DNA from: DAIOEK01 sp036746315
GTDB lineage: Bacteria; Chloroflexota; Anaerolineae; Anaerolineales; Anaerolineaceae
Length of the DNA: 64,000 nucleotides
NCBI GenBank assembly: GCA_036746315.1
Contig: DAIOEK010000007.1
Coordinates: forward strand, 28,562 to 92,561
Reading direction: 5' to 3'
Shown in pieces: positions 58,452 to 64,000 of this stretch. Positions within the stretch are counted from its first letter, which is position 1; every line of letters begins with the position of its first letter. The notes below the pieces were generated by a model. That model had not been told where the DNA came from and searched no databases. It saw only the letters and a program-made list of their open reading frames with translations. Made by a program: the position numbers and the translations under genes.

Positions 58452-60023
58452 TTATTTCCAGCTGACCCGGTTAACCAGACCGCTGCCTGTTACCTGATAC
58501 CGTGTTCCCGATTCTACATCCAAAATCCAAAGATTGCCCTCATAAATTGCCGAAATCATGACACCCTGCTGAAAATCAGGTGACCATTGGACGGTCTGCG
58601 GTGACAGACCGGGGTTGCCTTCTTCGGGCAGGAGTACCTTCTGGTTCGAGCCATCCTGATCCATCACCACCAGGCGGTAACGGCTGTTGTCGCTTTGATC
58701 GGGGAAGATCGCCTGCAGCGCGGCAACGTAGAAATCGCCGCTGTCCAGCTTGGCGGAAGCCACCGGGTTGGCGAACATGCCGTAATCCGAGCGCAGGGTG
58801 ACGGTGAAGGAATCATCCTCCAGCGGTTTGGCGATCAGGTCGAATACGGTCGAACTCTCCGGCTTGGACGGGTTGCCGTCCTCGTTGTGGCTGCTGGTGT
58901 AAAAATATTTGCCGTCGGGGCTCCACGCAATGCCCGGCACCCACGCCCAGTCTGAACGGGTTTCGTAGGGGATGATCGACATTTGGGCATTGTATTCCCC
59001 GGTCTTCAGGTTGACTGTGCCAACCTCGTCGGGGCGGGCGTATGCCAGGCGGTTGCCATCCGGCGACCAGTAGAACATCACCCCCCACCAGCCGTAGATG
59101 CCGCCCGAGTTGGCGTCCATCACCTCGATTTGCGATCCGGTGGTACCAGAGGCGGAAAATTTTCGATAGAACAGGTTGTTGTTCGCCTGCCATCCGGGCG
59201 CGGAGTCGCGCGGTTCCACCGTGGAGTAGGCTACCGTCTGCGGCGAGTTGGGTACAAAGTCGGCAAAGTGGATGACGTTTTTAACGCCGAGGTCGATCGG
59301 TTCCGCATCGTCGCGGTTGATGCGCAGCACCCACAACGTGTTGATTACTTCGGCTGAACCATCCCCCTTGCGGGTGAAAAGCAGCCATTCGCGGTCTTGT
59401 GAAAGGGTGAAGATCCTGCCATCCAGATCGCCGCTGGTGATTAGTGGCTTGCGATTGCCGGTGGATGCATCGAGCAGCCAGGCATTGCCGCTGTCGAGAT
59501 AGGCGATCACCCCCGAAATGTTCACCGGTGTAAACGGCGCCTGCACTCCCACCATGGATATCTCCGGCACGGCTTCCTGCAGTGTGGTGGATTTAAACTC
59601 CATGTTGGATACTTCCACCTCATCCTCATAAACGATGCGGTAAGTCACGCTGCGCTCGCCGTTGCTGCCGGGTTGCAGCAGGCGCGTTTCTCCCTCTGGC
59701 AGGCTTTCATTCTTGATCACCCGTTGTTCGAAGGGTACCACCTCGGTCTTTTCCACGAATTCTTCGCGTACCCGCACCACTTTGATCTTGTCGTTCAGGG
59801 CAACGATGGTCGTAGGCGGCGGTGCAACCTGATCCAATGGACCAATGACCACACCGGCAATGGTCAGCGCATTTTGCACGGTAGAGTTTGCCGGCAGGTT
59901 TACCTCTAACTCTTTTCCATCCACTGCGATGGTTACCGTGATCCCCGGAACTGAGGTCGAACTCAATCCCTGGCAGGCTGTGAGGAAGATTAGAAGAAGG
60001 AGGTAAACCCAGTTTTTTCTCAT
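58452..60023 (-). CDS. Lipoprotein with DUF348/G5 domains and beta-propeller
   Basis: 523 aa. A signal peptide ends in the lipobox LTAC (Cys17). Residues about 25-75 match DUF348 (VTIAVDGKELEVNLPANSTVQNAL), then a G5 domain (PFEQRVIKNESLPEGETRLL ... VTYRIVYEDE). The rest is a TolB/WD40-like propeller with repeated WSPDG-type blades (FYWSPDGNRLAYAR, IAWSPDGKYFYTSS). DUF348 and G5 are cell-wall binding modules. This combination suggests a surface protein anchored in the membrane and attached to the wall, with a propeller facing partner molecules. No catalytic residues are evident. Confidence 0.8.
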   Translation of the reverse strand: MRKNWVYLLLLIFLTACQGLSSTSVPGITVTIAVDGKELEVNLPANSTVQNALTIAGVVIGPLDQVAPPPTTIVALNDKIKVVRVREEFVEKTEVVPFEQRVIKNESLPEGETRLLQPGSNGERSVTYRIVYEDEVEVSNMEFKSTTLQEAVPEISMVGVQAPFTPVNISGVIAYLDSGNAWLLDASTGNRKPLITSGDLDGRIFTLSQDREWLLFTRKGDGSAEVINTLWVLRINRDDAEPIDLGVKNVIHFADFVPNSPQTVAYSTVEPRDSAPGWQANNNLFYRKFSASGTTGSQIEVMDANSGGIYGWWGVMFYWSPDGNRLAYARPDEVGTVNLKTGEYNAQMSIIPYETRSDWAWVPGIAWSPDGKYFYTSSHNEDGNPSKPESSTVFDLIAKPLEDDSFTVTLRSDYGMFANPVASAKLDSGDFYVAALQAIFPDQSDNSRYRLVVMDQDGSNQKVLLPEEGNPGLSPQTVQWSPDFQQGVMISAIYEGNLWILDVESGTRYQVTGSGLVNRVSWK

Positions 60024-60033
60024 GTTTGGAATT

Positions 60034-60597
60034 TTAGTTGGTAGTTTCGATGGTCATTAAGCCATCATCGATGGTAATGGATTTGATTTTTCTGCCGTCC
60101 GTCTGCTCGCTGATGGAGCTGGCGATGTTCTGATTGATCAACGTCGAGAACTGGTCTTTCATGCTGTCAGGCAGATTCATGCCTGCCACTTTGATCTCTT
60201 CCACGGTGACCGTCGGGACCCCGGCATCATCCACCACCACCGAGAACTTCACATCGAAATCACCGGAAATGAATCCGCTTTGAATGGTGGCAGTAACCTG
60301 ACACACGCCATTATCCAGCTTGACCGAAGGATTTGTCAGCTTGTAATCCGGGTTGGAATTCTGAAAATCCTGCATCCAGGCAAGCACGTCGGATTCGCTG
60401 AACGTAACGATGACCGAATCCATACTGACGATGATCGTCGGCTGCGCTGACAGGTTTTCGGGCAGGGTAACTTCCACCTCTGGTGTGCTGGTGGGTACGT
60501 TCTTTGCCAGCCCCGGGAAACGCGAAGTCAGATTGCAGCTTAACATCAGCAAGGTGCTAATGATTGATATAATGGTTATCTGAATGGACTTTTTCAT
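60034..60597 (-). CDS. Lipoprotein of unknown function
   Basis: 187 aa. A signal peptide with lipobox LMLSC (Cys21) at MKKSIQITIISIISTLLMLSC. A Thr/Pro-rich linker follows, and the body is strand-rich (SVIVTFSESDVLAWMQDFQ, GVCQVTATIQSGFISGDFDV), like LptE/DUF2993-type beta-sandwich lipoproteins. It lies ten bases upstream of the G5-propeller lipoprotein gene on the same strand, so both are probably co-expressed at the cell surface. Confidence 0.7.
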   Translation of the reverse strand: MKKSIQITIISIISTLLMLSCNLTSRFPGLAKNVPTSTPEVEVTLPENLSAQPTIIVSMDSVIVTFSESDVLAWMQDFQNSNPDYKLTNPSVKLDNGVCQVTATIQSGFISGDFDVKFSVVVDDAGVPTVTVEEIKVAGMNLPDSMKDQFSTLINQNIASSISEQTDGRKIKSITIDDGLMTIETTN

Positions 60598-60642
60598 TTC
60601 TGCATCCTAACAATAAGTGATTTTTACTCGGGTAATTATAGC

Positions 60643-61218
60643 ATGACAGAATCAAACCAAACTCCTGAAACACCATCATTTGACGCTCTGGTCGAAGCCC
60701 TGTTATTTGTTGCTCCCGGACCGGTTACCCTGGCACAGATTGCCGCCGGATCGGAAGTGAGCCTGGAGCAGATTGAAGCCGGCTTGCAGGCGCTGAAGCA
60801 GCGCTATAACAGCCAGGGCGGCGGGCTGGCGATCCAGGAACACCGCGGCAAATTCCAACTGACCACCCGTCCGGTTTTCGGTCCGCCCATCGAGAAATTC
60901 CTCGGTTTGCAGGCGACCTCGCGTTTGAGCCGGGCTGCCCTCGAAACACTGGCGATTGTCGCCTACAAGCAGCCGGTCACCCGTCCCAGGCTGGATGAGA
61001 TCCGCGGTGTCAACAGCGACGGTGTCATCAAGAGCCTGCTGAGCAAGGGCTTGATCGAAGAGACCGGCAGGGCCGAAGGTCCCGGCAGACCGATCATCTA
61101 TGCCACCACGGCGGATTTCCTGCAATATTTTGGCTTCTCCTCCCTCGAAGAGTTGCCTCCGCTGGATGTGGGCGATGAACAGGCGGAAGAGATCCGCGAA
61201 AAGGTGTTCAAGGACTGA
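60643..61218 (+). CDS. scpB: Segregation and condensation protein B
   Basis: 191 aa. The winged-helix ScpB layout is plain: FDALVEALLFVAPGPVTLAQIA, AETLAIVAYKQPVTRPRLDEIRGVNSDGVIKSLL, LIEETGRAEGPGRPIIYATT. It binds ScpA and Smc in chromosome condensation. scpA is not in the window. A short acidic tail follows. It is two bases upstream of the pseudouridine synthase gene. Confidence 0.95.
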   Translation: MTESNQTPETPSFDALVEALLFVAPGPVTLAQIAAGSEVSLEQIEAGLQALKQRYNSQGGGLAIQEHRGKFQLTTRPVFGPPIEKFLGLQATSRLSRAALETLAIVAYKQPVTRPRLDEIRGVNSDGVIKSLLSKGLIEETGRAEGPGRPIIYATTADFLQYFGFSSLEELPPLDVGDEQAEEIREKVFKD

Positions 61219-61220
61219 TT

Positions 61221-62135
61221 ATGACAGAAGAGCGATTGCAAAAGATCCTCGCCCAGGCGGGTTTTGGTTCGCGCAGAGCCTGTGAAGAGCTGATCCAGGC
61301 CAGGCGGGTGATGGTAAATGGCGCCGTGGCAAAGATCGGTGACAAAGCGGATGCCGCCGCCGATAAGATTCTGGTCGACCTCAAGCCCATCCCCCGGAAA
61401 CCGGCGCCGGTATATATTGCCCTGCACAAACCGCGCAGCGTTTTATCCGCCATCCACCAGAACGATGCCCGTTCGGATGTTCTGGCATATGTGCCCGCCG
61501 ATCTGAACCTGTTCCCGGTGGGCAGGCTGGATTACGACAGCGAGGGGTTGATCCTGCTCACCAATGACGGCGATTTTGCCAACGAGATGACCCATCCCAG
61601 CTTCGGGCATGAGAAGGAGTACATCGTGCAGGTTGGTGCGCGTCCCGATGCCGAGCAGTTGACCACCTGGCGCAGGGGAGTGGTGCTGGAGGATGGCTAC
61701 AAAACCGCCCCGGCATCCGTCGAGGTGATCGAATCCGCACCGCGCGGCGCGACCTTGCGCATCGTCATGCACGAGGGAAGAAAACGTCAGATCCGCGAAG
61801 TGGGCAGCCGCATCGGGTTGCCTGTACTGCGCATCAAGCGGGTGCGCATTGGCAATATCCGCCTGGGCACGCTCAAAGCCGGCGAATGGCGTTATCTCAC
61901 CGAGGTTGAGCTTCGCGATGTACAGCGAAAAAACCGGCAACCGCAGCGCAGAACCGCGCTTACATCCCCGCCGCGCAGAACAACCGGTGCCGCCCGGGGC
62001 GAGCGAAAACCCGCTGCGTACAATGCCGCTAAACCCCGTAGCACCGGGGAAAAAAGACCGAACACCGGCAGGCAGAGTGATTCAACCAGACCTGCCGCGG
62101 CGAACCGTGACAAAAAGAAAACAGACCGGAGCTAG
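61221..62135 (+). CDS. rluB: RsuA/RluB-family 23S rRNA pseudouridine synthase
   Basis: 304 aa. An S4 RNA-binding domain at the start (LQKILAQAGFGSRRACEELIQARRVMVNG), then the catalytic PVGRLDYDSEGLILLTNDGDFANEM with the key Asp in GRLDYDS, then MHEGRKRQIREVGSRIGLPV. The C-terminal 60 residues are a basic low-complexity tail (RKNRQPQRRTALTSPPRR) that is longer than usual. It converts a specific uridine in 23S rRNA to pseudouridine. The scpB-rluB order is common. Confidence 0.93.
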   Translation: MTEERLQKILAQAGFGSRRACEELIQARRVMVNGAVAKIGDKADAAADKILVDLKPIPRKPAPVYIALHKPRSVLSAIHQNDARSDVLAYVPADLNLFPVGRLDYDSEGLILLTNDGDFANEMTHPSFGHEKEYIVQVGARPDAEQLTTWRRGVVLEDGYKTAPASVEVIESAPRGATLRIVMHEGRKRQIREVGSRIGLPVLRIKRVRIGNIRLGTLKAGEWRYLTEVELRDVQRKNRQPQRRTALTSPPRRTTGAARGERKPAAYNAAKPRSTGEKRPNTGRQSDSTRPAAANRDKKKTDRS

Positions 62136-62146
62136 CTCCGGTCTGT
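62121..62146 (+). terminator. Terminator at the rluB stop
   Basis: ACAGACCGGAGC and its complement (12 bp, loop of two plus flanking pairs) overlap the rluB stop codon, followed by TCTTTC. It separates it from the convergent 62154 gene. Confidence 0.75.
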
Positions 62147-62153
62147 TCTTTCA

Positions 62154-62861
62154 TCACTGCTTGGGATGGTAACGTTCATCCAGATATCGGTTTACCGCTG
62201 CCAGCTCCAGTTCGGGGATGTCCCCCTTGGTGTATTTGCGCACCAGTTCCTTGATCTTTTTGGAAGCAACGGTGGGGATCGGCGGATCTTCCGCCTCGAT
62301 CTGTACCTTGGGGTTGGTGAACACCAGCGCCATGCGGATGGGCGGCAGTGGCTGCTCGCTCAACCCTTTTTGCAGCGAATTCTGGATATCGCGCAGGTAG
62401 CCGCCTGCTTCCAGGTCCGGTCTGCCCAGCCCTTCACCGCCGAACAATTTGAGCATAAAGGAACCGCCTTTTTGCTTCCAGCGATCCTTTTCGTAGGTGA
62501 TCGTCCCGCCCTGCGAGTAGGGCAGCAGCCCCCACACACCGGAGGGTCCCACCAGAAGATGAGGGACGGGCGATGTGTAATGGTACAGGGTGAACTTGTC
62601 GTCCAGCCCCTTGAGCGCCGCCGTGATCTGCTCGTCCGGGCGGGGACGTTTGCCGTAGCGGTTCTGGTAATAAATGCTCACCTGTGAAAAGGTGAACCCC
62701 AGAATGAGCGCGCCCATGGTGTAACTCAAAATGCGCGGGTCATCCGGACGTTGAAAGGATACGATCAAACCGATACCAAAAACGAATAATGAGGCAAAAA
62801 AGGTTACTTTGGCAATGGTGGAATTGCGTTTGATGAGTTTATCGTTACTGACAATTTTCAT
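62154..62861 (-). CDS. Membrane protein with NERD-like domain
   Basis: 235 aa with two transmembrane helices at the N-terminus (residues about 17-60). The cytosolic part begins TLYHYTSPVPHLLVGPSGVWGLLPYSQGGTIT, which resembles the core of the NERD nuclease-related domain (an 'hvlvgp.Gv' strand) but without clear catalytic Asp-Glu-Lys residues. A C-terminal helix (LAAVNRYLDERYHPK) follows. Function unknown. It is divergent from rluB and upstream of plsX on the same strand. Confidence 0.5.
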   Translation of the reverse strand: MKIVSNDKLIKRNSTIAKVTFFASLFVFGIGLIVSFQRPDDPRILSYTMGALILGFTFSQVSIYYQNRYGKRPRPDEQITAALKGLDDKFTLYHYTSPVPHLLVGPSGVWGLLPYSQGGTITYEKDRWKQKGGSFMLKLFGGEGLGRPDLEAGGYLRDIQNSLQKGLSEQPLPPIRMALVFTNPKVQIEAEDPPIPTVASKKIKELVRKYTKGDIPELELAAVNRYLDERYHPKQ

Positions 62862-62872
62862 TCCGGCACTCT

Positions 62873-63874
62873 CTACAGTTGGGATATTTGGGATTGAATG
62901 GCATCTTTCAGGCTGGCAAGCAGGTCGTTTTGCACGGCTTCGCGGGCGGCTTTGATGGCGCTAAACATGGCGGCTTCATCCGAACGCCCGTGACCGACGT
63001 AAACCAGCCCGTCGATGCCCAGCAGGATCACCGCGCCCGTCTCAGAGGGGTCCATGAGCTTCTTCACCTCGTTGAAGGCGGGTTTGGCAAGCGCAGCGCC
63101 CAGCTTGGTGCGCAGGGAAGACAGCAGCCCGGTTTTGAGTTTGGTGATGATCAGCTTGCCGACCGCCTCGCTGGTCTTGAGCAGGATATTGCCGGTAAAG
63201 CCGTCGGTCACCGCCACATCCACGTTGCCGCCGAACAGTTCCTTGCCCTCCACGTTGCCGATGAAGTTCAACTGGCTTGAAACGAGCAGCGGATAGGTAT
63301 CCTTTACCAGCTGGTTGCCCTTGCCGGCTTCCTCGCCGTTGGAAAGCAGCCCCACGCGTGGATTGCTCTTCTTCAATGCCTTCTCGGCGTATACGCTGCC
63401 CATGATCGCAAATTCTAGCAGGAATTCGGGCTTGCATTCGGCGTTGGCGCCGATATCCAGCACCACCGCTTTACCGCTGGCGGTGGGGAAGATGGCACAC
63501 AGCGCCGGGCGCAGCACACCCTTGATGCGGCCGAGCTTGAGCAGCGCGTTGACCATCGCGCCGCCGGTGTTGCCGGCGGTGACGAATGCCTGCCCCTCTC
63601 CGCTCTTGATCAGATCCATGCCGATTGCCATCGAGTTCTGCGCCTTTTTGCGCGCATTTTCCACCGGTTTGTCTTCCATCTCCAGCACTTCGGCGGCATG
63701 TACCACCCGGATGGGCAGACCCGCCCCTCCGTTCTGCTGGATTTTCTGGTTGAGGGTGTTTTCGTCGCCCACCAGGATGATCTCTTCCTGGTACTCGCGG
63801 GCAAAGTGGATGGCTGCCAGCACCTCGGGGTCGGGGTGGGCATCGCTGCCCATGGCATCTAGGATTACGGTCAT
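62873..63874 (-). CDS. plsX: Phosphate acyltransferase PlsX
   Basis: 333 aa. The PlsX signature is present: ILDAMGSDAHPDPEVLAAI, VTAGNTGGAMVNALLKLGRI, VVLDIGANAECKPEFLLEFA, and GNILLKTSEAVGKLI. It makes acyl-phosphate from acyl-ACP for phosphatidic acid synthesis. Length is normal. It is divergent from the tRNA-Leu and has a TTGACA-TATAAT promoter on the opposite strand upstream. Confidence 0.95.
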   Translation of the reverse strand: MTVILDAMGSDAHPDPEVLAAIHFAREYQEEIILVGDENTLNQKIQQNGGAGLPIRVVHAAEVLEMEDKPVENARKKAQNSMAIGMDLIKSGEGQAFVTAGNTGGAMVNALLKLGRIKGVLRPALCAIFPTASGKAVVLDIGANAECKPEFLLEFAIMGSVYAEKALKKSNPRVGLLSNGEEAGKGNQLVKDTYPLLVSSQLNFIGNVEGKELFGGNVDVAVTDGFTGNILLKTSEAVGKLIITKLKTGLLSSLRTKLGAALAKPAFNEVKKLMDPSETGAVILLGIDGLVYVGHGRSDEAAMFSAIKAAREAVQNDLLASLKDAIQSQISQL

Positions 63875-63907
63875 TTCTTCACCTCATCGATAAATGGATG
63901 TGCTTCC

Positions 63908-63935
63908 TTGACAAGCAAATGGAGACGGTTATAAT
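63908..63935 (+). promoter_or_regulatory. Promoter of tRNA-Leu
   Basis: A perfect TTGACA (63908-63913) and TATAAT (63930-63935) are 16 bp apart, 13 bases before the tRNA 5' end. Confidence 0.8.
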
Positions 63936-63948
63936 TGCAGTGCTTTCC

Positions 63949-64000
63949 GCGCTGGTGCTGGAATTGGCAGACAGGCATGGTTGAGGGCCATGTGCCGCAA
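63949..64000 (+). tRNA. tRNA-Leu (anticodon GAG), truncated by the window end
   Basis: The 5' half begins GCGCTGGTGCTGGAATTGGC, which is the Leu-type D-arm sequence, and the anticodon loop TTGAGGG (anticodon GAG) sits in CATGG-TTGAGGG-CCATG. The long variable arm and 3' end lie beyond the window, so the identity rests on the visible half. Confidence 0.85.

Noticed and set aside
1..64000. CRISPR array, transposase or insertion sequence
   Set aside because: No regular repeat-spacer array, Cas gene, transposase or IS-type inverted repeats were found; the only repeats are the iteron-like array and the tRNA-Asp flank duplication.

Overview
The window looks like a piece of a monoderm, fermentative Chloroflexota chromosome, most likely Anaerolineae-like. 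This is inferred from gene content and style and was not confirmed by any search: lipoproteins but no outer-membrane genes, a large acidic TPR protein full of 'PDWL' repeats, a block of polytopic GT-C type membrane proteins, an orphan Flp-type pilin, a membrane pyrophosphatase beside PPi-type phosphofructokinase chemistry, and anaerobe-type Na+ decarboxylase and molybdenum hydroxylase genes.

Layout. (1) 1-8000: the right part of an integrated phage-like or satellite-like element. All its genes point rightwards: tyrosine recombinase, ribbon-helix-helix protein, LamG-domain protein, stand-alone DnaB N-terminal domain protein, RepA-like AAA ATPase with iteron-like repeats at its 3' end, candidate small terminase, large terminase and four small unknowns. 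It ends at the 3' end of a tRNA-Arg(TCT). No portal, capsid or tail gene is visible, but the left end lies outside the window. (2) 8092-10859: two unknown conserved-looking genes and an OsmC-family peroxidase-like gene. In that gene an in-frame TGA sits exactly where the peroxidatic cysteine is expected and is followed by a SECIS-like hairpin; this is the most notable observation in the window. (3) 10880-21224: a catabolic island on the minus strand: a three-subunit molybdenum hydroxylase (xanthine dehydrogenase family), a four-subunit biotin-dependent Na+-translocating decarboxylase, a cyclase/hydrolase and an unknown protein, with a divergent AllH/DUF2877 gene. (4) 21230-30250: LysM-M23 peptidase, DUF192, CheY-like regulator, exonuclease III, Flp-type pilin, glycine cleavage genes gcvH-gcvPA-gcvPB behind a tandem glycine riboswitch (no gcvT), a lipid kinase and PlsC acyltransferase, and tRNA-Asp followed by a 107-bp tandem duplication. 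(5) 30251-38326: ndk, TPR repeat protein, primary-type sigma factor, H+-pyrophosphatase. (6) 38315-49475: seven polytopic membrane proteins, mostly GT-C/GT39/GT87-like, and one nitrilase-family enzyme. (7) 49574-64000: histidine kinase, PPi-type phosphofructokinase, class II aldolase, Nudix, RsmD, URO-D family, Mg-chelatase-like ATPase, GtrA, UDP-sugar epimerase/decarboxylase, two lipoproteins, scpB, a pseudouridine synthase, a NERD-like membrane protein, plsX and the 5' half of a tRNA-Leu(GAG).

How the parts fit. The hydroxylase and decarboxylase genes suggest hydroxylation of an organic substrate followed by decarboxylation that stores energy as a Na+ gradient. The pyrophosphatase and the PPi-type phosphofructokinase suggest an energy economy in which pyrophosphate is a useful currency. 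Most transcription units end in clear intrinsic terminators, and several have near-consensus -35/-10 promoters with 16-17 bp spacing.
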